Origin: a virus
IMG/VR virus record: IMGVR_UViG_3300049825_000283
Coordinates: 1 to 38,845 of that record
DNA: 38,845 nt
Reading direction: 5' to 3' (one strand)
Part shown: piece by piece, positions 24,171-32,670 of the stretch
Numbering within the stretch: the first letter of the stretch is position 1
Layout of the letters: every line of letters begins with the position of its first letter
The notes under the pieces: generated by a model
Told to the model about the DNA's origin: nothing
What the model saw: the letters and a program-made list of their open reading frames with translations, nothing else
The model's database searches: none
Made by a program: the position numbers and the translations under genes

Positions 24171-24808
24171 TACATCCTCGTGTCAGACCATTTGAAACTC
24201 ATGTTGTTCTGGGAGAACCCCTGAACCTTCGACTGAAGCTTTTTACGGTGATATTCGTAATCCGTCAGGTGTTGCTGTGCCGTGACCTTGTTCCCCATGC
24301 TCTTTTCGCACAAATAAGCCGCATAGAACGGTAAACAGTCCGTCAATGCCACGTGAAGGTCAGGAGCCGTCGTATCGTCCGATAGATCAGGCGGAACTTT
24401 GATGTATTGAATTTGAATTGTCTTGGAAGCATGATCCGCGTCAGGTTTAGGCCATACGCCGAACTTCGCGTTGTCGGATTTATAGGCGTAATAGGGCGAT
24501 CCGCTATCCCTTGTCTGCCAGCTCGTATCTAACCCCGCCAAATCAGCTCGTTCAATGACTAAAAGCTGGTTGTCGTCGAAATACACGTCCAGAAGCGACA
24601 CGAAATCATCTGGGAGCGTATAAACCGCTTGATCTTCTATCGAAGTCGCCTCCGCTGTCTGCAAAGGCCATTCCAGATCAGTCCCGATGAAGCGAATCGC
24701 CTGATTTAGGAACCCGTAAATCTCCGTATCGGTGAAATGACTGTTATCGGCGTCTTTCTCGTCGATATAGAGTCTTACGGTCGATGCTAACGTGACGCGA
24801 TTCGTCAT
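24167..24808 (-). CDS. Head-completion/tail-adaptor protein
   Basis: The 213 residues read like the adaptor that sits below the portal in short-tailed phages: VRLYIDEKDADNSHFTDTEI, IYGFLNQAIRFI, YTLPDDFVSLLDVYFDD, then a C-terminal helical part with LPFYAAYLCEKSMGNK. The order after the capsid region matches. The specific family is recognised only generally. Confidence 0.7.
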   Translation of the reverse strand: MTNRVTLASTVRLYIDEKDADNSHFTDTEIYGFLNQAIRFIGTDLEWPLQTAEATSIEDQAVYTLPDDFVSLLDVYFDDNQLLVIERADLAGLDTSWQTRDSGSPYYAYKSDNAKFGVWPKPDADHASKTIQIQYIKVPPDLSDDTTAPDLHVALTDCLPFYAAYLCEKSMGNKVTAQQHLTDYEYHRKKLQSKVQGFSQNNMSFKWSDTRMY

Positions 24809-25215
24809 TCGACTAAGCTATAGGCCCTTTGGACAGACACCACGAAGTTATCCAGCTTGTTTTTTCGAGACTGGACGATATTGCCGATCTTCTCCGCTTC
24901 CGATTTCGCGTTCTGCGCCTCAATCTTGATCGCGGTGGCTTCAGCGACCATAGTTTCAAGCTCCGCTTTCGCCTGGGCGATCTTTTTACGTTCTTCCGAA
25001 TGGGCATTTTCCTGTTTTTTCAGCAAAGACCGCTGGGCATCAAGCCACGTCTGCGTATCATTCTTTTGTCGAGCAATCTGCCCTTCAAGTTCTTCTTTTT
25101 GTTTCTGCAATCCGTCCAAATCGTTCTTCATAGAAGCTAAACGATTCGACCAAATCGTAATTTCCTGGTTAATGTCCTTCATGTTCTTCTCTGCAACCGC
25201 TAATTTCTCGCTCAT
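24805..25215 (-). CDS. Coiled-coil structural protein
   Basis: Residues 1-120 of this 136-residue protein are an almost unbroken coiled coil rich in Lys, Glu, Gln and Ala (LQKQKEELEGQIARQ). Overlaps with both neighbours suggest coupling. It lies between a zinc-ribbon protein and the adaptor, so it may be a head or tail assembly factor. No catalytic motif is seen. Confidence 0.65.
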   Translation of the reverse strand: MSEKLAVAEKNMKDINQEITIWSNRLASMKNDLDGLQKQKEELEGQIARQKNDTQTWLDAQRSLLKKQENAHSEERKKIAQAKAELETMVAEATAIKIEAQNAKSEAEKIGNIVQSRKNKLDNFVVSVQRAYSLVE

Positions 25216-25496
25216 TTAGAGCCTCCTAGAAAATGGAATGACCTTTCGCCCCTGTATCTGATTATTCCTCCCGGTTTATCCGGGTCCATACGTCTAGACT
25301 TAATATCCCGAACATGTGCCGTAGACCCTTTTGGATCAGCCGGGTTCTCTCGCCCTCGTTCAAACATCTGACACGTATCCATGAGAGGAGGCCGAGTAAA
25401 GCAATGGCCGCATACAAAGAAGTTCCCCTGCAAATATCTTGTAGGGCTTATCTTCTTGCACGTTGCACATTCCATCCTCGGCCTCTCCATGGACAT
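25212..25496 (-). CDS. Zinc-ribbon protein in the head module
   Basis: A 94-residue protein with CATCKK near its start, CGHC about 20 residues later and a further CQMF. It is basic in its C-terminal half (IKSRRMDPDKPGG). It lies next to the capsid gene, so a role in head assembly or DNA contact is possible but unproven. Confidence 0.6.
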   Translation of the reverse strand: MSMERPRMECATCKKISPTRYLQGNFFVCGHCFTRPPLMDTCQMFERGRENPADPKGSTAHVRDIKSRRMDPDKPGGIIRYRGERSFHFLGGSK

Positions 25497-25499
25497 TAC

Positions 25500-25913
25500 T
25501 TATTGATTCTGTAGGTTGATGCCCTTCTCGTATGTAATCAACGCCTGGTTAAGCCCAGCCGAATGAGACGCAATCAAGCCATTTTTGAAAATGACCGGCG
25601 GATCAAACGTATAGACCGTATTCACAGTCGCTACCCCATACAAGCGTGTTTTCAACTGAGTCGTTCCAGGACCAGAAAGACCCACAATGCTGTTCGAGTC
25701 GAACAAAGCAATGTAGTCTCCAGCCGTCATGGTCGACAGATTGACTTGATACAGCGTCACTGCCGTAGACGACACTCCCACCAACGCCGCATTGGTCGTA
25801 AAACCAACCATCGTTGCCGGTTTTGCACCGCCACGAGCCGAGGCCGCTTGCGACGTAGACGACATCGCAAACACCATGCCAATTAAGAAAGACAATCCAA
25901 GTAGTTTCTTCAT
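25500..25913 (-). CDS. Exported protein beside the capsid gene
   Basis: I start at the second ATG because AGGAGG sits six bases before it; the first ATG directly touches the site. The first about 23 residues form a signal peptide (MKKLLGLSFLIGMVFA, ending SQA). The mature about 114 residues are beta-rich (TLYQVNLSTMTAGDYIALFD) without cysteines, like a capsid decoration protein. Why a presumed head protein carries a signal peptide is unclear. Confidence 0.55.
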   Translation of the reverse strand: MKKLLGLSFLIGMVFAMSSTSQAASARGGAKPATMVGFTTNAALVGVSSTAVTLYQVNLSTMTAGDYIALFDSNSIVGLSGPGTTQLKTRLYGVATVNTVYTFDPPVIFKNGLIASHSAGLNQALITYEKGINLQNQ

Positions 25914-25927
25914 GGTCATCCTCCTAA

Positions 25928-26794
25928 TTAAGCGCGAGTGAGGTAAGCGATACCGTGGTTGTCACGGAGTTCGCCTACGCCATAGAGCGCATTAGCCGCG
26001 TAAGGGGTCGAGAACTGCGTCCGAGCGAATTTCTCCATCTTGAACTCTCTCTGCATAACAATGCCGAGACATTCACGATGCGCCAGGTAGTTGTACCGCG
26101 CACCACCAGAAGTCGCCACAACCGACGTGACGGTCACCGGGGTACCGTACAACCCAACAATCCGGCCATCCGCCACTTGAACGCCCTTGGTGAATCCAGT
26201 CGTGTTAGCAAGCGTGAACTTGTCAACCGCCAGGATGTCCGAGTGCGCCGAGGGACAAATAACCCAGTTCCGATCTTCTTTCGGCACTTCGCCGTCGTCT
26301 AGAACGCGCTGGCAATACAAAATGCCCGCGTCCGTAAACGCTGATCCGTTGTCACCGAAAGGCGTGTTGACCGTAAGGCTAGTAGCCAGAGCCGCCACGT
26401 TCGTGTCCTGGACCGCCGAGATCGACTTGCCAAACGCATCAGCAAGTTCTTCATCGAAGTTCAGCACAGACTGTTGACCAGCAATGTCTACGACGTTTAC
26501 GACAGCACCTTTCCACCTGTCAACCGTGATCGTCGCCTGAGTAGGCGTGATGACCTGATTAGCAAGCGTTCCATCAGCGGTCGAAATGTCTCCAACCGTG
26601 ATAGAAGGGAAGATTTGGAATGTGACCCGATCTCCCGCTTTGGTGATGTTTCCCTTAACAAGCGCGTCGCCCTCGACGGCGTTTAACGCAAGTTTCCAAA
26701 CTTTCGAGGATGCGTACCGAGCTTTGAGAGCTTTGGCACGTAACCATGCGGGAATCGCCCCCGACTGTGATGCTAATGATGTTTCGTTAGCCAC
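25928..26794 (-). CDS. Major capsid protein
   Basis: The 288 residues have the layout of a short HK97-fold coat protein from P22/N4-type short-tailed phages: a helical N-terminus (AWLRAKALKARYASSKVWKL), DRVTFQIFPSI, ITPTQATITVDRWKGAVVNV, NFDEELADAFGKSI, VICPSAHSDIL and a C-terminal GELRDNHGIAYLTRA. It starts with GTG after AAGGAG. It follows the scaffold gene, the usual order. Virion protein abundance would confirm the role. Confidence 0.8.
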   Translation of the reverse strand: MANETSLASQSGAIPAWLRAKALKARYASSKVWKLALNAVEGDALVKGNITKAGDRVTFQIFPSITVGDISTADGTLANQVITPTQATITVDRWKGAVVNVVDIAGQQSVLNFDEELADAFGKSISAVQDTNVAALATSLTVNTPFGDNGSAFTDAGILYCQRVLDDGEVPKEDRNWVICPSAHSDILAVDKFTLANTTGFTKGVQVADGRIVGLYGTPVTVTSVVATSGGARYNYLAHRECLGIVMQREFKMEKFARTQFSTPYAANALYGVGELRDNHGIAYLTRA

Positions 26795-26817
26795 TTTAGT
26801 GGCTCCTTATAAGATTT

Positions 26818-27639
26818 TTATCTTATTCGGCCTTCCGCGTAGACAGAACGAAGTTCTGCCTCAACATCGGGAGTAAGCTTACTTGGGTTGAGTTCCAGAT
26901 CTCTTACCCAGGCATCCATCTCACCTTGAGAATACGTCCTCTTATGAGAAGCACCCGGAGACTGGCCTACTGAAGGCATTGAAGCTCGCGCCTTCAGATC
27001 GGATTTATCGGATATCCCTTTGCGCTCTTTCCACAGAGCTAAAGCCAGACGCGCGGCACGCATCGGCGGTTGATCGTCAAGTTCTTCGTCACGAAGAATA
27101 TCTCGGATCTCCTGGACATCATCTTCCGTCATCCCTTTCTGCGACCGAACAAATTTGGCGGCATCCCTTAACTCTGCGGATTGCGCCTCGGCTTGCCGTT
27201 CTTCTTGCCGAATCCGTTGGAAGTTCTCCAACATCTTCTGATTCTGGGCTTCAAAGTAAGCGTCCGGGTCACTCCACAAGTCAGGTTTAGTCTGCGGCTG
27301 TCCAGTTTTTCCGCCCTTCAGTGCTTCGAGGAGTTGCTGTTTCTCAGCGTTGAGTTGCTGAATCTGGGAATCTCGTTGACGCCGATCTTCCCGCAACCGC
27401 TCGATATCTTGTTTCCATCGGGGCTTGTTTCTAGACGCTTCAGACTTTCCACCTTCGGCTTCATCATCAGGGAGGGTTCGGCCCTCTTCAGCGACATTGC
27501 CGTTAGTCTTCGATGTGTCACCACTTCCAGGGTCAGCGGGCCCTGTGCCTGTCGAAGCAGGAGTTTCTTTAGTTTCGGCTGTTCCCGGTTGATCGTTGAT
27601 AGGAGCATCAACGGTCCCGGACGTTATGGAATCACTCAT
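26818..27639 (-). CDS. Scaffolding protein
   Basis: I start at MSDSIT, which has a GGAGGG site nine bases upstream. The 273 residues are strongly acidic and Pro/Gly/Thr-rich at first, then a long coiled coil (RWKQDIERLREDRRQRDSQI), then a basic and helical end. This composition and the position just upstream of the capsid gene are characteristic of scaffolds, which guide head assembly and leave before packaging. Confidence 0.75.
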   Translation of the reverse strand: MSDSITSGTVDAPINDQPGTAETKETPASTGTGPADPGSGDTSKTNGNVAEEGRTLPDDEAEGGKSEASRNKPRWKQDIERLREDRRQRDSQIQQLNAEKQQLLEALKGGKTGQPQTKPDLWSDPDAYFEAQNQKMLENFQRIRQEERQAEAQSAELRDAAKFVRSQKGMTEDDVQEIRDILRDEELDDQPPMRAARLALALWKERKGISDKSDLKARASMPSVGQSPGASHKRTYSQGEMDAWVRDLELNPSKLTPDVEAELRSVYAEGRIR

Positions 27640-27685
27640 CGGGGGATTCCCTCCACGCAAAGGCCCGTAGGCCCGATTTTCACTT

Positions 27686-28048
27686 CTACTGACATCGGAA
27701 AAGGATCGTCACGCCAGCGGCATTATTTTTCAGAAACGACAGCCCGTTAGGGAAGTCGGTGTCGTAGTACCGACAGGTGTTAGTCGCCGCATCAATCGTT
27801 TCTATAAATTTTGAATTCCCGACCTGCGTCCACGACGAATTCCAGACTGTCATGCTGGCGGAAGCCACCGCAAAGTCCGTGCAAACTCCATGCAAAAAGG
27901 CCCGCTTCGCATAACTCGTGGGCCCCGCACAAAGCGGCGTAAGAACGCCCACCGTCGCCTTAGTGCTAGACGATTGCCATACATCCACCGCTTTAGCCGA
28001 GGATGTCCATAAACCTAAAAGACCTAACAACAAAACGATTTTCTTCAC
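27686..28048 (-). CDS. Exported cysteine-containing protein between portal and scaffold
   Basis: A GTG start overlaps the previous stop (GTGA) and follows AAGGAG at eight bases. Residues 1-20 form a signal peptide (MKKIVLLLGLLGLWTSS, then AKA). The mature about 100 residues carry four cysteines (LCAGP, GVCTD, NTCRYY, FRCQ), which could form two disulfides outside the cytoplasm. Nothing in this part of other short-tailed phages that I know is exported, so this is odd. Confidence 0.6.
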   Translation of the reverse strand: MKKIVLLLGLLGLWTSSAKAVDVWQSSSTKATVGVLTPLCAGPTSYAKRAFLHGVCTDFAVASASMTVWNSSWTQVGNSKFIETIDAATNTCRYYDTDFPNGLSFLKNNAAGVTILFRCQ

Positions 28049-28344
28049 TTGTTTTTCTCCTTGATGTCGTTTAGACGCGCATCGACATCGATGTCGGCGT
28101 TTCGGTTGTCGACTTCTAGCTCTGCTTGAATAAGAGCCCGTTCAATCAGCGTCACGGCTGTTTCAAACCCAGACATCTCTCCAGCCCTATATCTCCATGC
28201 CGTTTCAGACCCACGAGAAGCGGCAGACTTAACCGCATCAATTATCTTGGCTCCTTGTTTCGCCCAAAGAGCCTGTAGCACCTGAAAGTCCGGGCTCGAT
28301 TTGAGCCTTTTTAACGCCATGTAATCTTCGTATTCGTTGCTCAT
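28045..28344 (-). CDS. Hypothetical protein next to portal
   Basis: A 99-residue helical protein (YMALKRLKSSPDFQVLQALW, then IERALIQAELEVDNR). It overlaps the portal and the exported protein by four bases each. Similar small helical proteins often follow portal genes in short-tailed phages. No function is assigned. Confidence 0.65.
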   Translation of the reverse strand: MSNEYEDYMALKRLKSSPDFQVLQALWAKQGAKIIDAVKSAASRGSETAWRYRAGEMSGFETAVTLIERALIQAELEVDNRNADIDVDARLNDIKEKNK

Positions 28345-30173
28345 ACGGTCGCTGTATCCCCTGTTCTCGCGGCGGCTCCGAGTTCTCCAGCCATCGAACG
28401 GACACGACTCATCGCATCCATCTGACCACCTACCTGATCCATCGCTGGTTCGGCCCCCGAAGGCGGCGTCCCTGGAGGGGTCGATCCTGGAACGCCGGGT
28501 TCTTGGGCCATTCCCAGCAAAGCTTGAACAACTAATTTGGGGTCGATCTGTACGCCACGCGCCAGTTCTTGAACGAAAGGCAAAATAAGATTGATCGACC
28601 CAGGCGTGAGTTGATTGCGAATAGAGGTGGCAATTTGGATGAACTGCATGATGTCTTTGTTGCGCTGGGGACGGAAATCTTTGTCAGTGACAATCTTCGT
28701 CTGGACCGTGCAATCGGTGGGAAGATCCATCGGGAATACACGTTCTGGCCCACGATCACCCGTCGCCCCGATCCAGAAGATTTGGTCAAGGAACTGGAGA
28801 TTGTTCTCATGCATCAGTTCGGTGTGGTGTCGGACTAGCCCTTCAGAAGCGTTCTCAGCCATGACAGAAAGCCGCCTGACCGCTTCAGTCTGGGCAATGG
28901 AAGCCTCTGTTGCAGACGCCTCCGTAACAATCGCTTGTAAATTATCTGTCGCTCCCGTTGTTGCACGGAATTCCTCCTTCATCATCTTTTCAATTAAAAG
29001 GCCGAAGTTAATGCCTTCTAATTGGGGACGTATCGGCTCAAGCCCCTTCGTTCCGCCTTCTACTTCCACAACACCCCACGGGCGAACTTTGAGCTGGCTG
29101 GTTTTTATGTTGGAAGACCTATCTGCTATCCACATGTTGAATAGCGAGAACGTCGCCGTATCGTGCATCCGTCCACGGTTCTGGTTCATCTCTGGTTGCA
29201 TGGCCTGTGCCACATTCCCGATGCCGTAACCATAAGGCTCTAATTCAAATTCGTTTAGATGCGAAAAAACGAATGGCTTGCGTCTATAAGCCGACTCATG
29301 CCCGCGCACGATCTTGTTGTCGTTGACATACGCTACGCACCAGTCTTTCCCGTTCTGGGTCTGGTTGTCTTGAAGCGATCCGTGGTAAGTAACCAAAAAA
29401 CAAAGATTGGATGAGTATTTTCCGCCATCTCCATAAGTCTGGTATCCAGCGGCGGCAAGACGGGCTCTCATGGTTGGCGTGAGCGTTCCGTCTTGTGTCT
29501 TGGTCGATCTGATTGCATCTTCTATCGCCTCCCCATCCCAGACTTTCGGCATTGTTCGCGCCAGATCACGTAAGTATTCTGGAGTCACAATGTCCAAGGT
29601 GGCGTACCAAGAAGAGTTCGAGATATCCCATGCCATCGGATCGAAGGCCACTTGAAGCAAAGACCGAGGAACAAAGTCTGTCCCTTCGTAATAGGGAGTC
29701 GAAACCCAAGGAGCTTCCACGACCATCGTCCCGAACAACGCGCCGCTTCTAATTGTTCGTAGGAGCTTCCGGTTGTGTTGCATGGCTTCTTTCTGCCAGG
29801 ACAACACTTGCTCGGCTTTCCAGATATCGTCTTGTGTTACGTTTGGGTTACGGCTGAGAAGCTGAAAATTGGGGTTGGCTGATGTCATGGCACGATACAG
29901 GAACGTCGCAATCGCTTCTGTCGCGCGGGTTGTTTCGGTCAACTGCGGGTTCGAGAACCCATCCATCTGTTTTGTGCGCGCAGGACGAAGCAAACGCCAG
30001 AAATCAGCCATCTGGTTGAACCCGTTTAACTTCCCTTCCATGCGGTTCTGCCAAAAATCAACCTTGGCTTTAATCTCCCCCATCGGATCGCCCTGGAACG
30101 CCGATACAACTGGCTCAGGAGCCATCATCGGCATTGCCACACCAGGGTCCATCGGAGGCATATCTCCCATCAT
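28341..30173 (-). CDS. Portal protein
   Basis: The 610-residue protein lies directly after terminase, overlapping it by ATGA. It begins with a Pro/Met-rich stretch and then VDFWQNRMEGKLNGFNQMAD and RPARTKQMDGFSN, followed by a helical and beta-rich body with LLQVAFDPMAWDISNSSW and LNEFELEPYGYGIGN. The C-terminus is Pro-rich. Size and order fit the large dodecameric portals of P22/T7-type phages, through which DNA enters and leaves the head. Confidence 0.8.
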   Translation of the reverse strand: MMGDMPPMDPGVAMPMMAPEPVVSAFQGDPMGEIKAKVDFWQNRMEGKLNGFNQMADFWRLLRPARTKQMDGFSNPQLTETTRATEAIATFLYRAMTSANPNFQLLSRNPNVTQDDIWKAEQVLSWQKEAMQHNRKLLRTIRSGALFGTMVVEAPWVSTPYYEGTDFVPRSLLQVAFDPMAWDISNSSWYATLDIVTPEYLRDLARTMPKVWDGEAIEDAIRSTKTQDGTLTPTMRARLAAAGYQTYGDGGKYSSNLCFLVTYHGSLQDNQTQNGKDWCVAYVNDNKIVRGHESAYRRKPFVFSHLNEFELEPYGYGIGNVAQAMQPEMNQNRGRMHDTATFSLFNMWIADRSSNIKTSQLKVRPWGVVEVEGGTKGLEPIRPQLEGINFGLLIEKMMKEEFRATTGATDNLQAIVTEASATEASIAQTEAVRRLSVMAENASEGLVRHHTELMHENNLQFLDQIFWIGATGDRGPERVFPMDLPTDCTVQTKIVTDKDFRPQRNKDIMQFIQIATSIRNQLTPGSINLILPFVQELARGVQIDPKLVVQALLGMAQEPGVPGSTPPGTPPSGAEPAMDQVGGQMDAMSRVRSMAGELGAAARTGDTATV

Positions 30174-31567
30174 TCGAGGTATCCCCCGGCTCCGCTCATC
30201 GACATCCCGCTTTCTTCGCGCTCGCTGTGGAGCTTGAACCTTACAGGTTGGCTCCGTTCTTTCTCAATGGCTTCCATGATCTCTGACATCGGACGCTGGC
30301 GTTCTTCGTTACTCTTGGTGAACAGCTCGTACTGAAGAAGCTCCACCATACTGTGAAGCGAATCAACTAAATCATCTCCGCCGTCTTCGGTCTTCTCCAT
30401 CGCCGTATCCTTCCAGGAGTATGAGAGAAGCTGACGGCGGAGCTTGCGACATTCGGGATGAATGACTAGACGGTCTTCGGCTAAAAGCTGTTGAATCATG
30501 GCGCGGTTGTTTTCTTTCTTCCGTCCACCGACTGACAAAGGGATAATTCCCGCTTCCGTGAAATGCCATTTGATCGTAAGGCCCTTCATCTCGACGTCAG
30601 ACCGCGCCGCGTCATGGCCGATGATGTTGCGGTAGATGTTCTCTCCGGCGGGAGTCATATTGCGAACAATCAAAGCCTGGTTCTGGGGCGCGAGATCATG
30701 CTCGGCGTACTCGCGGTAGATATGGAGTCTCCGATCCCTAACGTTCGACCAAAGAACTCCCGTATCGTCACGAAGCCCCCAATCAATGCTTCGGTAACAT
30801 TTTTCCCCCGACTGAGGCCTAGGGAATTCCCTCATGTGGCGAGGCGTGTCTTGGAACTCATGGAACACCCGGCCCACGCTTGATTCGTAGTTAGCCATGT
30901 ATTCCTGCGACCAGACACGAGGATCGACCGATGTCGCAATCTTGTCGATTTCAGCCCTGTCGATATGCGGGTTGGAATACACGTTGTAATGGAAGACGGC
31001 CCATTCGGACGCCGCGCCGTTTAATTCAATGTCTTCCAAGGCTCGGTCCTCTAAATCTTTGAACCAGTTGAATCCGTTGGGGCTGGAAATGAACAAAGCT
31101 GGGGCTTTATGGACCATCAGGTTAGGACGGATGATGTTTTCCCAGGCGTCGGCTTTGTGATATGCGGCTTCCTCAAAAATTACGGCTGTGGGTTTAGGTC
31201 CTCGTAGAGAATCAGGATCATCAGAGCCCATAAGGTAAAGTTCTGATCCATTCTTGAGTTGAATATGAAGTTCGGAATCATTGGGTTTTCGTGCGAGAGC
31301 TTCCGCCGGGATCGTTCGTTTAATATCCGACCAGGCAATCAGTTTTCCTTGGCGGTACGTCGGCGAGATGAGCCATACGCAAGAATTAGCAGGGCCAAGC
31401 CACTCCAACACCTTCTTTCTGGCATACGTCGTTTTACCGAACTTACGTCCGGCTCTAACAATCGTGAAGCGTTTAAAATTCCTGTCAATCTCTTTCTGGG
31501 CTGGCGTTAAATGAAGGCCAATCTTGAAGACTTTCTCTTTAGCTTGCGATGCGGGTAGAAGATTCAA
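30170..31567 (-). CDS. terL: Terminase large subunit
   Basis: The 465-residue motor has a clear ATPase half: Walker A RAGRKFGKTT (38-47), Walker B TAVIFEEA (127-134) and the SSP coupling motif (161-163). The nuclease half shows SIDWG (Asp262), HDAARSD (Asp319) and DDLVDSLHS (Asp398/399/402). It cuts and pumps DNA into the prohead. The start codon is TTG without a good ribosome site, so it is probably translated by coupling with the small gene before it. Confidence 0.93.
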   Translation of the reverse strand: MNLLPASQAKEKVFKIGLHLTPAQKEIDRNFKRFTIVRAGRKFGKTTYARKKVLEWLGPANSCVWLISPTYRQGKLIAWSDIKRTIPAEALARKPNDSELHIQLKNGSELYLMGSDDPDSLRGPKPTAVIFEEAAYHKADAWENIIRPNLMVHKAPALFISSPNGFNWFKDLEDRALEDIELNGAASEWAVFHYNVYSNPHIDRAEIDKIATSVDPRVWSQEYMANYESSVGRVFHEFQDTPRHMREFPRPQSGEKCYRSIDWGLRDDTGVLWSNVRDRRLHIYREYAEHDLAPQNQALIVRNMTPAGENIYRNIIGHDAARSDVEMKGLTIKWHFTEAGIIPLSVGGRKKENNRAMIQQLLAEDRLVIHPECRKLRRQLLSYSWKDTAMEKTEDGGDDLVDSLHSMVELLQYELFTKSNEERQRPMSEIMEAIEKERSQPVRFKLHSEREESGMSMSGAGGYLE

Positions 31568-31572
31568 ATGGG

Positions 31573-31770
31573 CTAGTAAATATTCCCCTTGTGTGTCGCC
31601 ATCCCTTTAGGCGGTTGAGGTTTCCCCATGATCGGTTCGTTGCCGTGTTTCAAATTCATTCGCTTAATTGTCATGCGTGCTTTAAACGTATTGTCGAGCG
31701 CGTCACTTAGTTTGTTTGGGCCTTGGGTCAGAGCGGAGGAAGGCGGCGGGACAGGCGGCTGATAGTTCAA
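31573..31770 (-). CDS. Hypothetical protein between terminase subunits
   Basis: A 65-residue Pro-rich and basic protein that overlaps the small-subunit gene by four bases. It ends five bases before terL starts. The proline-rich N-terminus (MNYQPPVPPPSSA) is probably disordered. No family is recognised; a terminase accessory role is suggested by position only. Confidence 0.6.
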   Translation of the reverse strand: MNYQPPVPPPSSALTQGPNKLSDALDNTFKARMTIKRMNLKHGNEPIMGKPQPPKGMATHKGNIY

Positions 31771-32387
31771 GCGGCATCTCCTTCGACGAACTTGAACGTC
31801 TCGCTAGAGAACTCATGCTGAACCCGTTCGATTTTAGGGACCAACCGATTTCCAATCCCATCCCAAAACTGCACTTGCTCCCGTGATGGGCGCACGTCTT
31901 CGCGCTTCAGTTCAATCGCTAACGATTGCATGCAATTACTACAGGTTGCGCTAAAGGTCATGTCGTCTTGGCGAAAGGCTTCCGCTTCATTTTCTGTAAA
32001 AACATTAAGGACGGAACAAATCAAGCAATGGCCTTCATACCAGGCTTTAAACCCACGCATGCCTTCGATCCCGGTCTGCCACCACTCATCAATCAAATCC
32101 CCGTGCCGCGCTTTGACGATAGCGATTTTGGTGTTTCGGTAAGACCGCCATTTTCGCGAAGCAATAAATTTATCCGCAAAGGATCGTGTTACTCCAGACA
32201 TCCGACAAGAATCTTCTAAGTCTCCCTTTGTTTTTTGCATTGCATAAATAAACCGAATGCGAGGCGCGTCGAAACGGTAAGACTTTCCACCGACAACCAA
32301 CGGCGGATAAATAACTTCATCCCCGCATCGGATCGGTTTTAAATCTTCGTCAAGTTCTTTGCTTAGGTCGAAGGTTTCTTTATCCAT
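31767..32387 (-). CDS. Putative terminase small subunit
   Basis: The 206-residue protein has a helix-turn-helix-like segment at residues 55-82 (LEDSCRMSGVTRSFADKFIA), a zinc-type set of cysteines (121, 124, 149, 152) and then a helical C-terminus. Together with its position as first late gene before terL, this fits a DNA-recognising small terminase. The ATG is preceded by seven Ts and no ribosome site. Confidence 0.6.
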   Translation of the reverse strand: MDKETFDLSKELDEDLKPIRCGDEVIYPPLVVGGKSYRFDAPRIRFIYAMQKTKGDLEDSCRMSGVTRSFADKFIASRKWRSYRNTKIAIVKARHGDLIDEWWQTGIEGMRGFKAWYEGHCLICSVLNVFTENEAEAFRQDDMTFSATCSNCMQSLAIELKREDVRPSREQVQFWDGIGNRLVPKIERVQHEFSSETFKFVEGDAA

Positions 32388-32434
32388 AAAAAAAGCGGGT
32401 CATAGAAGAGATAGAGGCTCCTCTATAGCCCGCT
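32388..32434 (-). terminator. Intrinsic terminator abutting the terminase start
   Basis: On the minus strand AGCGGG pairs with CCCGCT (32394-32399 with 32429-32434) and ATAGAGG with CCTCTAT (32411-32417 with 32420-32426), followed by seven Ts (32388-32394 region) that directly touch the ATG. An alternative longer pairing uses ATAGA at 32402-32406 with TCTAT. This would stop transcription from the upstream promoter unless an antiterminator acts. Confidence 0.7.
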
Positions 32435-32477
32435 TCATTTACGTATTTAGTTGTAAAAAAGTTCTACTTCGGTACGC

Positions 32478-32506
32478 TATTTAGCACACTTCTTCTTAAA
32501 TTTCAA
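32478..32506 (-). promoter_or_regulatory. Probable late promoter
   Basis: TTGAAA (32501-32506) and TAAATA (32478-32483) are 17 bases apart on the minus strand. The site lies just after a small gene's stop, and transcription would run through the hairpin into the terminase genes. The -35 is a near match; the -10 is weaker. Confidence 0.55.
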
Positions 32507-32511
32507 GTCCT

Positions 32512-32670
32512 CTACTCGCGTTCCACATAAGCAATCAACTCTTTAGGCTCCGGCTGATCTTTCACCCATACCGCCGGACATCTCGCGCACAGCTTAATGC
32601 TCTTGGGTTCTTTATCAATCCATGTTTCAGACTGAGTACTCCAGCGATGCGCGCAATAGACCTTCATCAT
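32512..32670 (-). CDS. Small Cys/His protein
   Basis: A 52-residue protein (start MMKVYCAHRW) with Cys/His near the start and CARC in the middle, suggesting one zinc site. The ATGATGA region overlaps the previous gene's stop, so translation is coupled. It ends just before the late promoter. Function unknown; its position just upstream of the late leader makes it one candidate for a late regulator, but this is speculation. Confidence 0.55.
   Translation of the reverse strand: MMKVYCAHRWSTQSETWIDKEPKSIKLCARCPAVWVKDQPEPKELIAYVERE

Noticed and set aside
27640-27685. GGCC-based hairpin before the scaffold gene as a terminator
   Set aside because: The stem is only four or five pairs and no T tract follows, in the middle of a continuous late operon.
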